Below are positions 45,515 to 54,529 of a stretch of DNA of 64,000 nt, piece after piece. Position 1 is the first letter of the stretch, and each line of letters opens with the position of its first letter. The notes under the pieces were generated by a model. It was not told where the DNA came from and searched no databases. It worked only from the letters and a program-made list of their open reading frames with translations. The stretch comes from Erwinia sp039023475 (lineage in GTDB: Bacteria; Pseudomonadota; Gammaproteobacteria; Enterobacterales; Enterobacteriaceae). Made by a program: the position numbers and the translations under genes. Where the stretch lies: contig NZ_JBCHVB010000003.1 in assembly GCF_039023475.1 (NCBI RefSeq), positions 186,001 to 250,000 on the forward strand, read 5' to 3'.

Positions 45515-47212
45515 TCAGATAGAGGTACGACGATAGTTACGGTACTGCGGCAGCCAGAAGTTGGCGGCAATGGCGCGTGAAAGCACATCTTCCGAGGTGA
45601 CCACGGCGACGCCCGCCAGCTGTGCCGCCTTGCCAACCGCCATCGCGATCAGCTTTGACACGCCCTGAATATCTTTCACTTCCGGCAGCACCGGGCCAAC
45701 ACCGTCATTGACCAGCGGCGAGCAGTCAGCCAGCGCCCGGCTGGCGGCCATCAGCATGCTGTCAGTGACGCGGGTGGCGCCGGAGGCGATCACGCCAAGC
45801 CCGATGCCGGGGAAGATGTAGGAGTTATTGCACTGGGCAATCGGGAAAACCTTCTCTTTCCACATGGCCGGGGCGAACGGGCTGCCGGTGGCAACCAGCG
45901 CCGCGCCTTCGGTCCAGGCAATAATATCCTGCGGCGTGGCCTCAACGCGTGAGGTCGGGTTGGAGAGCGGCATCACAATAGGGCGTGGGCAGTGCTTATG
46001 CATCTCGCGGATGATCTCTTCGCTGAACAGGCCCGGCTGGCCGGAAACGCCAATCAGGATATCCGGATGCGCGTTACGCACCACATCCAGCAGCGAGAGG
46101 GAGTCAGAGGTGACGTCCCAGCCTGCCAGCGCGTCGCTTTTCTGGACCAGCTTGCTCTGGAAGTTCAGCAGGTTCGGCAGCTTATCGGTCAGCAGGCCGA
46201 AGCGGTCCACCATGAAGACCCGGGCGCGAGCCTCTTCGTCGCTCAGCCCTTCCGATTTCATCTGCGCGATAATCTGTTCGGCAATGCCGCAGCCCGCGGA
46301 GCCGGCGCCGAGGAACACCACTGTCTGCTCGCTCATTTTACTGCCCGCCGCGCGACTCGCGGCAATCAGCGTACCGAGGGTAACGGCGGCGGTGCCCTGA
46401 ATGTCATCGTTGAAGCAGCACACTTCATCGCGGTAGCGCTCCAGCAGCGGCATCGCATTCTTCTGCGCAAAGTCTTCAAACTGCAGCAGCACGTTTGGCC
46501 AGCGGCTTTTTACCGCCTGAATAAATTCATTGACGAAGTTGTCATACTCTTCGCCAGTAATACGCGGATGACGCCAGCCCATATAGAGCGGATCGTTCAG
46601 CAACTGCGGGTTATTGGTGCCCACATCCAGTACCACCGGCAGGGTGTAGGCCGGGCTGATGCCGCCACAGGCGGTATAAAGCGACAGTTTGCCGATGGGA
46701 ATACCCATACCGCCGATGCCCTGATCGCCCAGGCCAAGAATGCGTTCGCCGTCGGTGACAACGATCACTTTAACGTTCTGCTTGGTGGCGTTCTGCAACA
46801 TATCTTCAATGTTGCCGCGGTTAGGGTAAGAGATAAACACGCCACGGGCGCGACGATAGATCTCTGAGAAGTGTTCGCAGGCGGCGCCTACCGTCGGGGT
46901 ATAAATGATTGGCATCATCTCTTCCAGATGATTATCCAGCAGGCGGTAGAATAGCGTCTCGTTGGTATCCTGGATATTACGCAGGTAAACGTGCTTATCG
47001 TTATCGTTTTTAAAATCCTGAAACTGGCGCCAGGCGCGCTTGGCCTGCTCTTCAATGGTTTCCACCGTCTCTGGCAGCAGGCCGCGCAGGTTGAATTCGT
47101 TGCGCTCCTCAACCGAGAAAGCGCTGCCTTTATTCAGCAGGGGGAATTCCAGCAAAATAGGACCAGCATAAGGGATATAAAGCGGACGTTTACTTTCGTA
47201 CTCAAGTTCCAT
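45515..47212 (-). CDS. maeA: NAD-dependent malic enzyme MaeA
   Basis: MaeA decarboxylates malate to pyruvate with NAD. The 565-residue protein equals E. coli MaeA (SfcA) in length. Visible blocks are IIYTPTVGAACEHFS, VVVTDGERILGLGDQG (by start), the catalytic Lys region and FNDDIQGTAAVTLGTL, and the nucleotide fold VFLGAGSAGCGIAE. In E. coli this gene lies elsewhere on the chromosome; here it sits between sanA and cdd. It appears monocistronic; a 13-bp inverted repeat lies 59 bases before its start. Confidence 0.96.
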   Translation of the reverse strand: MELEYESKRPLYIPYAGPILLEFPLLNKGSAFSVEERNEFNLRGLLPETVETIEEQAKRAWRQFQDFKNDNDKHVYLRNIQDTNETLFYRLLDNHLEEMMPIIYTPTVGAACEHFSEIYRRARGVFISYPNRGNIEDMLQNATKQNVKVIVVTDGERILGLGDQGIGGMGIPIGKLSLYTACGGISPAYTLPVVLDVGTNNPQLLNDPLYMGWRHPRITGEEYDNFVNEFIQAVKSRWPNVLLQFEDFAQKNAMPLLERYRDEVCCFNDDIQGTAAVTLGTLIAASRAAGSKMSEQTVVFLGAGSAGCGIAEQIIAQMKSEGLSDEEARARVFMVDRFGLLTDKLPNLLNFQSKLVQKSDALAGWDVTSDSLSLLDVVRNAHPDILIGVSGQPGLFSEEIIREMHKHCPRPIVMPLSNPTSRVEATPQDIIAWTEGAALVATGSPFAPAMWKEKVFPIAQCNNSYIFPGIGLGVIASGATRVTDSMLMAASRALADCSPLVNDGVGPVLPEVKDIQGVSKLIAMAVGKAAQLAGVAVVTSEDVLSRAIAANFWLPQYRNYRRTSI

Positions 47213-47270
47213 GCAATCTACTCATCAAATCGGGATGTGGGCCCAATCCTAAAATAATTCATCTGAAAGT

Positions 47271-47304
47271 ACAGCTTTTGTTACCTGCTGATAACAAAAG
47301 CTGT
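47271..47304. repeat. 13-bp perfect inverted repeat between maeA and cdd
   Basis: ACAGCTTTTGTTA (47271-47283), loop CCTGCTGA, TAACAAAAGCTGT (47292-47304). It follows the cdd stop by 30 bases and precedes maeA by 59. Without a T-run after the stem it is either an atypical cdd terminator or an operator for maeA. Confidence 0.6.
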
Positions 47305-47334
47305 GAGCTGGGTGCGACGACGCCGCAGGCGGGG

Positions 47335-48219
47335 TTACTGCAGCGGGACGGTGGTGACATTGGCGCAGCCAAGCGCCTGTAGCGTGGCCAGGGTCGCCTG
47401 GCGCTGAATGACCTTCGCATCAGGCGCTTCCGCCAGCACCGCCCGCTGGATTTTCAGCACGTCGTGCCCGGAAAGACTGAGCAGGTTCAGTGCGCCCTGA
47501 AGCGGGGGGAGGCTGGGGTTAAACGCCGCATTTTCCGCATAGCTTCCGGCGAAAATCGCCCCATCTTCACTCTGCAATGCCACACCGCTCCAGGCCTCCG
47601 TGTAAGGCGCATGGCTGCGGTTAGCGGCCTGAAGCGCCGCCTGGCTGAGCGGGTCGCCCTTCAGCGGAAAACCGTGATCGACCTCATCCAGCAGCAGCGT
47701 CTTGATATCCAGATCGCGCGGGCCGAAGGCATCCGGCAGGTAGTCGCCCAGCGTGGACGGTTCCCGGCCCGGCAGATGGATGTTCAGGGCGGTGCCGCTG
47801 TTAAGCTCGTTCATAAACTGTCGGCAGTGACCACAGGGCGTATAGTTTACGGTGATAGCCTCCAGCGACGACTCGCCCCGCAGCCAGGCGTGCGTAATGG
47901 CGCTCTGCTCGGCGTGTACCGTCTGCTGCATGGTGCTGCCGGCAAACTCCATATTGGCGCCAAAATAGAGATGTCCGCTGCGCCCGCGTGCCAGCGCGCC
48001 CACGTTAAAGTTGGACAGCGGCGTTACGGCGCAGGCCGCCGCCAGCGGCAGCAGGGCAAAAGCCAGCTCGCTGTCGTTCAGGCCGGTATGGTTTTTGACC
48101 TCATCACACTGTTCCGGCGTCAGAAAAGCGGCAAAGTCATCGGCAGCAAGAATGGGTTGCAGGGCGCTTTGCAGCAGGGTGGGCAGCGTGGCAAAAGCGG
48201 TCTGGAAACGTGGGTGCAT
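47335..48219 (-). CDS. cdd: Cytidine deaminase
   Basis: Cdd deaminates cytidine and deoxycytidine to uridine forms for salvage. The 294-residue dimer-type enzyme has the catalytic Glu104 and zinc ligand His102 in VHAEQSAI, and Cys129/Cys132 in TPCGHCRQF; numbering matches E. coli. The second, non-catalytic domain is present. A consensus CRP site lies 56 bases upstream; in E. coli cdd is controlled by CRP and CytR together. Confidence 0.97.
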   Translation of the reverse strand: MHPRFQTAFATLPTLLQSALQPILAADDFAAFLTPEQCDEVKNHTGLNDSELAFALLPLAAACAVTPLSNFNVGALARGRSGHLYFGANMEFAGSTMQQTVHAEQSAITHAWLRGESSLEAITVNYTPCGHCRQFMNELNSGTALNIHLPGREPSTLGDYLPDAFGPRDLDIKTLLLDEVDHGFPLKGDPLSQAALQAANRSHAPYTEAWSGVALQSEDGAIFAGSYAENAAFNPSLPPLQGALNLLSLSGHDVLKIQRAVLAEAPDAKVIQRQATLATLQALGCANVTTVPLQ

Positions 48220-48275
48220 ATCGGGCCTCTCAGGGTGGTCGGCCGCTTATTCTGGCGGGCCGTCACCGCGTTGTA

Positions 48276-48291
48276 TGTGATTTTTATCACA
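48276..48291. promoter_or_regulatory. CRP site upstream of cdd
   Basis: TGTGA-TTTTTA-TCACA matches both CRP half sites exactly, 56 bases before cdd. CytR sites could overlap but are degenerate and cannot be called by eye. The flanking 48292-48345 is AT-rich and holds the cdd promoter region. Confidence 0.92.
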
Positions 48292-48345
48292 TTTACAATG
48301 TAATTTATGAAATTCATTTTTTAAATGCGGGACTTATCGCAAGTT

Positions 48346-49038
48346 TTATCCCCAGAGCGCCATCAGCAGCGGGAAAACAAAAGGGGCCAGCAGCGAGGTA
48401 ATGATGCCGCAGATCACCAGCGCCAGCGAACTCCATGCGCCTTCCTGATAGTCCAGCTCAACGCAGCGCGCGGTCCCCAGCGCGTGAGAGGCATTGCCTA
48501 TCGCCAGTCCGCGTGAAGGTTTGCCCTTTATGTTAAAGAGATTAAGCAGCATATGACCGAATACCGCGCCCAGCACGCCGGCGATCAGTACGCATATAGC
48601 GCTGATAGCGGGAATGCCACCAAGCGTGCCGGAGATAGCCATGGCAATCGGTGTGGTCACCGACTTGGGCAGAATGGTGGCGGCAATCTGCGGCGTTGCC
48701 CCCATCCACAGCGCGATGGCCGTGCCGGAGATCATCGCGGTCAGGCTGCCAATAAAGCAGATGCCGAAAATCGATTTCCATCGCGCGCGGATCTGATGCA
48801 TCTGCTCATAGAGCGGCAGCGCCAGCGCCACGACGGCAGGCTGAAGAAGGTGGTTCAGCACGGCGCTGCCCTGAAAGTAGCGCGCGTAAGGCATCTGCAA
48901 CAGCAGCAGCAGGGGAATAATCACCGCCATGGAGATCAGTAGCGGATTCAGCAGCGAGATTTTCACCTTCGCCGCCAGCTTGCGGGCGGCGAAGAAGACC
49001 AGGACGGTCAGCGGTAGCGACCACCAGATATCACTCAT
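48346..49038 (-). CDS. yohK: LrgB-family membrane protein YohK
   Basis: The 230-residue protein has about six helices and the LrgB/CidB blocks LNHLLQPAVVALALPLYEQ, LPKSVTTPIAMAIS and AIGNASHALGTARC. With YohJ it forms an LrgAB-like pair, proposed to act on murein hydrolase activity or as a pyruvate/metabolite transporter. Its start overlaps yohJ by eight bases, so translation is coupled. Length matches E. coli YohK (231). Confidence 0.93.
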   Translation of the reverse strand: MSDIWWSLPLTVLVFFAARKLAAKVKISLLNPLLISMAVIIPLLLLLQMPYARYFQGSAVLNHLLQPAVVALALPLYEQMHQIRARWKSIFGICFIGSLTAMISGTAIALWMGATPQIAATILPKSVTTPIAMAISGTLGGIPAISAICVLIAGVLGAVFGHMLLNLFNIKGKPSRGLAIGNASHALGTARCVELDYQEGAWSSLALVICGIITSLLAPFVFPLLMALWG

Positions 49039-49426
49039 CGCCCACCCCTTTCTTTGTCGGCACCCTGCCGTGCACCCGGTGCGAGGTCAGTCCGACGGTC
49101 AGCAGAACGATAAAGGTGCTGGCGACGCAGGAGACCACAATCGGGCCGAACTGGGCGGTCAGCACATCCATATAGCTCATCACGCCCACGCTTATCGGCA
49201 CAAACAGCAGCGCCATATAGCGGATCAGCAGAAGGCTGCCGGGCTTAACCCAGCTTACGGGCAGCAGACGGAAAGCGAGCAGGAAAAAGAGGATCAGCAT
49301 GCCTAAGATACTGCCCGGAATGGTGACGGGAAGCAGGGCGGCCAGGCCGATGCCGGCATAAAGGCAGAGGTAGATAATGATAAAGGCGCGTAAATAACGC
49401 CAGATAACGGACAGCGCGCTGCGCAT
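49031..49426 (-). CDS. yohJ: LrgA/CidA-family membrane protein YohJ
   Basis: The 131-residue holin-like protein has four helices and the family block LLPVTIPGSILGMLILFFLLAFRLLP (by start). It is the first gene of yohJ-yohK; its end overlaps yohK. The length matches E. coli YohJ (132). In Staphylococcus the homologues modulate autolysis; in enterobacteria the role is less clear. Confidence 0.92.
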   Translation of the reverse strand: MRSALSVIWRYLRAFIIIYLCLYAGIGLAALLPVTIPGSILGMLILFFLLAFRLLPVSWVKPGSLLLIRYMALLFVPISVGVMSYMDVLTAQFGPIVVSCVASTFIVLLTVGLTSHRVHGRVPTKKGVGDE

Positions 49427-49501
49427 GATAAGCTCCCGGTATTCAGAACGTTAATCATACGTCGAAATAATAAAGCGTGCTATGGCTCACGCTCTGAGGA
49501 T

Positions 49502-49531
49502 AAAAAAAGGGGCGAATCAGCTCGCCCCTTT
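49502..49531 (-). terminator. Intrinsic terminator of metG
   Basis: On the minus strand AAAGGGGCGA, loop, TCGCCCCTTT followed by more T: stem arms at 49506-49515 and 49522-49531, with the T-run at 49502-49508. It lies 22 bases after metG. Confidence 0.93.
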
Positions 49532-49552
49532 CTGGTTTTACCGGTCAGGCGG

Positions 49553-51586
49553 TTACTTCACCTGCATACCGGGCTGCGCACCGCTGTCAGGTGCCAGCAG
49601 GAAAATATCTTCACCGCCAGGGCCTGCGGCCATCACCATCCCTTCGGAAAGACCGAAGCGCATTTTACGCGGCGCCAGGTTCGCGACCATCACCGTCAGA
49701 CGCCCCACCAGCACGGCGGGATCGGGGTAGGCCGCACGGATGCCGGAGAAGACCTGGCGGGTTTCGCCGCCCAGATCCAGCGTCAGGCGCAGCAGCTTGT
49801 CCGACTTCTCCACGAGTTCGGCGTTCTCAATGCGCGCAATACGCATATCGACCTTAGCGAAATCATCAAAGCTGATGGTTTCCTGAATCGGATCGTCGGC
49901 CAGCGGACCGGTCAGCGCGGGCTTGCTGGCGGCCGCGGCATCTTCCTTCGACGCCTCAATCAGCGCGTTAACCTTGTCCATCTCCACGCGGCTGTAGAGC
50001 GCCTTAAAGCCGGCGACCTTATGGTCCAGCAGCGGCTGTTCAATGCCCTCCCAGCTCAGCTCCTGATTCAGGAAGGCTTCAGCGCGCTCGCTCAGCGACG
50101 GCAGCACCGGCTTGAGCCAGGTCATCAGGACGCGGAACATATTAATGCCCATTGAGCAGATGGCCTGCAAATCGGCGTCGCGGCCTTCCTGCTTCGCCAC
50201 CACCCACGGAGCCTGCTCATCCACATAGCGGTTGGCCACATCAGCCAGCGCCATAATTTCACGCACGGCGCGGCCAAACTCGCGGCTGCTCCAGGCTTCG
50301 CCAATGCTGGCTGACGCATCGGTAAAGGTTTTATAAAGCGCCGGATCGGCCAGTTCAGCCGAGAGCTTGCCGTCAAAGCGTTTATTGATAAAGCCCGCGT
50401 TACGCGACGCGAGGTTAACCACTTTGTTCACGATATCGGCGTTAACGCGCTGCACAAAATCTTCCAGATTCAGGTCAATATCGTCAATGCGTGACGAAAG
50501 TTTCGCCGCGTAGTAGTAACGCAGGCTGTCAGCATCGAGATGCTGCAACCAGGTGCTGGCTTTAATAAAGGTGCCGCGCGATTTGGACATCTTCGCGCCG
50601 TTCACCGTCACGTAGCCGTGAACAAACAGGTTGGTCGGCTTGCGGAAATTACTGCCTTCCAGCATCGCAGGCCAGAACAGGCTGTGGAAGTAGACGATAT
50701 CTTTACCGATAAAATGATAAAGATCGGCATCGGAGTCTTTCTGCCAGAAGGCGTCAAAATCGATATTGCCGCGCTTGTCGCACAGGTTTTTGAACGAGCC
50801 CATATAGCCGATAGGCGCATCCAGCCAGACGTAAAAATATTTGCCCGGCGCCCCTGGGATTTCAAAACCGAAGTAGGGGGCATCGCGGGAGATATCCCAC
50901 TGATGCAGGCCTGACTCGAACCACTCCTGCATTTTGTTCGCAACCTGCTCCTGCAGCGCGCCAGAGCGCGTCCAGGCCTGTAACATGGCGCTGAATTCCG
51001 GCAGATCGAAGAAGAAGTGTTCAGAGTCACGCAGCACCGGCGTGGCGCCGGAGACCACGGACTTCGGATCGATAAGCTCGGTCGGGCTGTAGGTGGCGCT
51101 ACAGACTTCGCAGTTATCGCCATACTGATCGGGCGATTTGCATTTCGGGCAGGTTCCCTTCACAAAACGATCGGGCAGGAACATGCCTTTTTCCGGATCG
51201 TAGAGCTGCGAAATAGTGCGGTTCTTGATAAAACCATTCTCTTTCAGACGGGTATAGATCAGCGCGGAAAGCTCGCGGTTCTCATCACTGTGCGTGGAGT
51301 GATAGTTATCGTAGCTGATGTTAAAGCCGGCAAAATCGGTCTGATGTTCCTGACTCATTTCGGCAATCATCTGTTCAGGTTCGATACCCAGCTGCTGCGC
51401 CTTCAGCATGATCGGGGTACCGTGCGCGTCGTCCGCACAGATGAAGTAAACCTGGTTGCCGCGCATTCGCTGGTAACGAACCCAAATATCTGCCTGGATA
51501 TGCTCGAGCATGTGGCCGAGATGAATGGAACCGTTAGCGTACGGCAGTGCGCACGTTACCAATATTTTTTTCGCGACTTGAGTCAT
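49553..51586 (-). CDS. metG: Methionyl-tRNA synthetase
   Basis: MetG charges initiator and elongator tRNA-Met. The 677-residue protein has the class I motifs YANGSIHLGH (HIGH region, residue 15 on) and KMSKSRG (near residue 333), and zinc-knuckle cysteines CPKCKSPDQYGDNCEVC. The C-terminal tRNA-binding/dimerisation domain (about 570-677, DFAKVDMRIARI) is present. Length matches E. coli MetG (677). It is divergent from apbC, with 172 bases between, as in E. coli. Confidence 0.98.
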   Translation of the reverse strand: MTQVAKKILVTCALPYANGSIHLGHMLEHIQADIWVRYQRMRGNQVYFICADDAHGTPIMLKAQQLGIEPEQMIAEMSQEHQTDFAGFNISYDNYHSTHSDENRELSALIYTRLKENGFIKNRTISQLYDPEKGMFLPDRFVKGTCPKCKSPDQYGDNCEVCSATYSPTELIDPKSVVSGATPVLRDSEHFFFDLPEFSAMLQAWTRSGALQEQVANKMQEWFESGLHQWDISRDAPYFGFEIPGAPGKYFYVWLDAPIGYMGSFKNLCDKRGNIDFDAFWQKDSDADLYHFIGKDIVYFHSLFWPAMLEGSNFRKPTNLFVHGYVTVNGAKMSKSRGTFIKASTWLQHLDADSLRYYYAAKLSSRIDDIDLNLEDFVQRVNADIVNKVVNLASRNAGFINKRFDGKLSAELADPALYKTFTDASASIGEAWSSREFGRAVREIMALADVANRYVDEQAPWVVAKQEGRDADLQAICSMGINMFRVLMTWLKPVLPSLSERAEAFLNQELSWEGIEQPLLDHKVAGFKALYSRVEMDKVNALIEASKEDAAAASKPALTGPLADDPIQETISFDDFAKVDMRIARIENAELVEKSDKLLRLTLDLGGETRQVFSGIRAAYPDPAVLVGRLTVMVANLAPRKMRFGLSEGMVMAAGPGGEDIFLLAPDSGAQPGMQVK

Positions 51587-51758
51587 AGTGAGACTTGCTA
51601 TACCTGTTTAAATAGGGGGCTTAGATGGTAACTGAGTGTCGTCCCTGCGTAAACATTCCCGCGATCCCCGCGCCGTTTTTGATTTCCCGGCGTCTCATAT
51701 CCAGTCACTTCTGATATGCTTAAAACACGAAAACCAACAATGAAAACAAGGAGCCCGG

Positions 51759-52871
51759 ATGAAGTCACAATCCCAGGGGCAACACTCACCGGAGGCGCTG
51801 CGCGCGATGGTGATGGGCGTGTTAACGGCGTTCGAGCACACCACGCTGACGCATAACCTGACCACGCTGAAAGCGCTGCACCACTGCACGCTGCTGGACA
51901 ATACGCTGCATATCGATCTGGTGATGCCGTTTGTCTGGAACAGCGGGTTTGAGGCGCTACAGGAGCAAACCAGCGCGGAACTGCTGCGGCTCACCGGCGC
52001 TGAAGCGATCAGCTGGCGGCTGAAGCATGAGGTCGCCACCATGAAACGGGTGAAAAACCAGGCGGGCGTGAAGGGGGTGAAGAACCTTATCGCCGTCAGC
52101 TCCGGAAAGGGCGGCGTCGGCAAGTCCAGCACGGCGGTCAATCTGGCGCTGGCGCTGGCTGCCGAAGGGGCGAAAGTGGGCCTGCTCGATGCGGATATTT
52201 ACGGTCCGTCAATCCCCGACATGCTGGGAACGCGCGACGAGCGGCCAACCTCGCCGGACGGCACCCATATGGCGCCGATTATGGCGCATGGCCTGGCGAC
52301 CAACTCCATCGGCTACCTGGTCACCGATGACAACGCGATGGTATGGCGCGGCCCGATGGCCAGCAAGGCGCTGATGCAGCTGCTTAACGAAACGCTGTGG
52401 CCCGATCTGGATTATCTGGTGCTGGATATGCCGCCGGGAACGGGCGATATCCAGCTGACGCTGGCGCAAAACGTTCCGGTTACCGGCGCGCTGGTGGTGA
52501 CCACGCCACAGGATATTGCGCTGGTTGACGCCCGCAAAGGCATTGTAATGTTTGAAAAAGTGAATGTGCCGGTGCTGGGCATCGTGGAAAACATGAGCAT
52601 GCATATTTGCAGCCAGTGCGGCCATCACGAAGCGATTTTCGGCAGCGGCGGCGCGCTGAAACTGGCGGAGCAGTATCATACGCGCCTGCTGAGCCAGCTG
52701 CCGCTGCATATCACGCTCAGGGAAGATCTGGATGACGGACAGCCAACCGTGGTTCGCCGGCCGGAAAGTGAGTTTACCCGCATTTACCGTGAGCTGGCGG
52801 GCGCGGTCGCTGCACAGCTTTACTGGCAGGGCGACGTTATCCCTGACGACATCGCATTCCGCGTGATCTGA
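51759..52871 (+). CDS. apbC: Iron-sulfur cluster carrier protein ApbC (Mrp)
   Basis: ApbC is a P-loop ATPase that carries and delivers iron-sulfur clusters. The 370-residue protein has an N-terminal MIP18-like domain (about 1-95), the deviant Walker A SSGKGGVGKSS near residue 111, LDMPPGTGD, and the cluster-binding CxxC in ICSQCG near residue 286. An AAGGAG ribosome site precedes the ATG. Length and position match E. coli Mrp (369). Confidence 0.96.
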   Translation: MKSQSQGQHSPEALRAMVMGVLTAFEHTTLTHNLTTLKALHHCTLLDNTLHIDLVMPFVWNSGFEALQEQTSAELLRLTGAEAISWRLKHEVATMKRVKNQAGVKGVKNLIAVSSGKGGVGKSSTAVNLALALAAEGAKVGLLDADIYGPSIPDMLGTRDERPTSPDGTHMAPIMAHGLATNSIGYLVTDDNAMVWRGPMASKALMQLLNETLWPDLDYLVLDMPPGTGDIQLTLAQNVPVTGALVVTTPQDIALVDARKGIVMFEKVNVPVLGIVENMSMHICSQCGHHEAIFGSGGALKLAEQYHTRLLSQLPLHITLREDLDDGQPTVVRRPESEFTRIYRELAGAVAAQLYWQGDVIPDDIAFRVI

Positions 52872-52934
52872 TTGCGCCTCTCTCCCGGTTCCCCAGCCGG
52901 GAGTAGAAGGCCACGGCGGCGCTGAGCGCGCTGC

Positions 52935-53357
52935 TCACAGGACGTAGTGCATCAGCCAGTATTCACCGTGCTCACTTTCCCCATCGGTTATCACCTTCCA
53001 GCCATGCTTCTGATAGAACTTTACCGCCGCCGCATTGGCTTTCATGCATTTAAGCGCACCTGTAGAGGTAAAGCTTTGCTGCACGGCGTCCAGCAGGGTC
53101 GTGCCAACGCCGCGCCCCTGCCAGGCGGGATCGACAAAAAGGCTGTGCAGGAAATTGTCGTTGGGCAGCACGGCCGCGAAGCCGGTGCGGTGTCCATCCT
53201 CTTCGGCAACCAGAATACGTTCTCCCAGCGTCACCCGGTCAAAGTCTTCCAGCTGCCAGTCGCTGTCATCCAGCCAGTGCCAGTTTGCCCGACGCGAGGC
53301 CAGAAACAGCGTGCGTAAAAAGGGGCGATCGGCTTCGGTAAAGGGACGCACGTGCAT
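52935..53357 (-). CDS. GNAT-family N-acetyltransferase
   Basis: The 140-residue protein begins MHVRPFTEADRPFLRTLF and contains the acetyl-CoA loop WQGRGVGTTLLDAV (motif A, Q/R-x-x-G-x-G/A) and a C-terminal FYQKHGWKV block, all typical of GNAT acetyltransferases. The substrate is unknown. It converges on apbC. AT content and codon use are like the neighbouring core genes. Confidence 0.85.
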   Translation of the reverse strand: MHVRPFTEADRPFLRTLFLASRRANWHWLDDSDWQLEDFDRVTLGERILVAEEDGHRTGFAAVLPNDNFLHSLFVDPAWQGRGVGTTLLDAVQQSFTSTGALKCMKANAAAVKFYQKHGWKVITDGESEHGEYWLMHYVL

Positions 53358-53435
53358 GATATAAACCTTTTTCCTGGCGGTGAACGTCTATGGATTAACG
53401 GGGCATCAGCCAGGCTGTTTTTTAACCGGACCGGT

Positions 53436-53684
53436 TTAGCGTACCAGCTTGACGTGCCGCTCGCCGTCAAGGCCGCTACCGCGATAATCATAGTCGACCT
53501 TTCCGGCATCAAACAGCTGATCGAGCAGGCTGAAGTTATCCGCAGGCGTCACGTTGCAGCGATGATTCAGCACGGTATCCTGGATAGAGAACGCCGGATC
53601 GCCGCGGGAAATCCGCTGGAGGTAATTGAGCATTCCGAGCGCGGCCACGCTGATACCGTACTGTTCGTTAAGAGGTCTGGTCAT
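53436..53684 (-). CDS. Small conserved-looking hypothetical protein
   Basis: This 82-residue ORF has core-like codon use, a GGAAG ribosome site and an ATG start. The sequence is soluble, rich in charged residues, with two likely helices (AALGMLNYLQRI; NFSLLDQLFDAGKV) and a C-terminal strand, faintly like a winged-helix fold. I do not recognise the family. It lies 78 bases upstream of the GNAT gene on the same strand, at the border between core genes and the accessory island. Confidence 0.6.
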   Translation of the reverse strand: MTRPLNEQYGISVAALGMLNYLQRISRGDPAFSIQDTVLNHRCNVTPADNFSLLDQLFDAGKVDYDYRGSGLDGERHVKLVR

Positions 53685-54014
53685 GTTGTCTTCCGTCGTC
53701 TGCCGCTCTCTGACCGGGCGGTTATCAAAAAAATTGCTGGCCGGACTTTAGCAAAAAGCGGCAACGGTGGGGAGAGGGATTCGCCGTATACAGCACATCA
53801 TGGACACACTTGTGGCACGTTGTTGGTCATAAGAAAAGCGGATAAGGAATCATCAGGCGGTATTTGCATAGGTTCCCACTTTCTACAGTCTGTTATGTGA
53901 TTGATGGTCTGGCTTGAGAATAAATTAGAAATTTTTGCGAAAGAAACCTTTCCCAGTCCGATTGCACAGGTGTACGATTAACGACCAACTCCTGTGGGGA
54001 TTAAAGGGTTACTA
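53685..54014. other. Left boundary of the accessory island
   Basis: About 330 bases without a supported gene. The base composition shifts here from GC-rich core sequence to AT-rich island sequence at about 53880. No tRNA gene, integrase or direct repeat that would mark an att site was seen. Confidence 0.4.
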
Positions 54015-54161
54015 ATGGATGCAGCTTTTATTGGGCGCTCCATTCCGTGGTTGGGTTATGCTGAAGTTGTGATTCCTCTACAACTAGTTGCCGCTGATAC
54101 GAGAAGGCAATATAACTTAATAGCGCGGTCTGAAGACCGTATTGCATTGACATCTTTCTAA
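54015..54161 (+). CDS. Short hypothetical ORF overlapping the DUF1493 gene
   Basis: A 48-residue frame with an AAGGG ribosome site ends in TAA that shares its last base with the ATG of the DUF1493 gene (TAATG), suggesting coupled translation. The peptide includes PWLGYAEVVIPLQLVAA and a basic C-terminus. It may be the tail of a longer membrane protein whose 5' part was lost, since the frame is closed by TAA at 53979. No family recognised. Confidence 0.4.
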   Translation: MDAAFIGRSIPWLGYAEVVIPLQLVAADTRRQYNLIARSEDRIALTSF

Positions 54162-54529
54162 TGAATGAAACCAGCGTTGAAGAGCAGGTATTATCATTTT
54201 TTAGGGATGAGTTATCGATCGTCCTGTCTGACGACTGGAAGGAAATTCCATTAGAGTTAGATACTCTTTTACAGGATTATGCGGAAGGCGATGAATTCCT
54301 GTATGCGGTTGAGAATTATGGTAAACGCTTTGATGTTGATGTGTCAGATATACACTGGCGCCATTACTTCCCGTGGGAGAATTTACCCTTGCTGACTCGA
54401 TGGTTTAAGGCAAAGAGAAAAGAAGTGGAAAAGACAAGAAAGCCCCTGACTGCCCGGATGTTTGCTGAGTCTGCTAAAGCTGGCCGATGGTTAAGGGATT
54501 TGCATGAGCTTGTACACAAATTTATGTAA
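54161..54529 (+). CDS. DUF1493 family protein
   Basis: The 122-residue acidic protein resembles DUF1493, an acyl-carrier-like family of enterobacteria: an N-terminal helix (VEEQVLSFFRDEL), the central DTLLQDYAEGDEFLYAVENYGKRFDVD (by start) and the WRHYFPWEN block. Function is unknown; the genes often occur in accessory regions in pairs with small membrane proteins. The stop codon lies exactly where similarity to an IS256-type end begins, so its natural C-terminus may have been replaced. Confidence 0.7.
   Translation: MNETSVEEQVLSFFRDELSIVLSDDWKEIPLELDTLLQDYAEGDEFLYAVENYGKRFDVDVSDIHWRHYFPWENLPLLTRWFKAKRKEVEKTRKPLTARMFAESAKAGRWLRDLHELVHKFM

Noticed and set aside
45992..46867. 291-codon plus-strand open frame
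   Set aside because: Antisense to maeA, whose full-length family match is decisive.
47464..48303. 279-codon plus-strand open frame
   Set aside because: Antisense to cdd and over its CRP site; no recognisable domain.
53906..54161. Longer form of the short ORF before the DUF1493 gene, starting at an upstream ATG
   Set aside because: A TAA at 53979-53981 closes the frame; only the 48-codon version remains.
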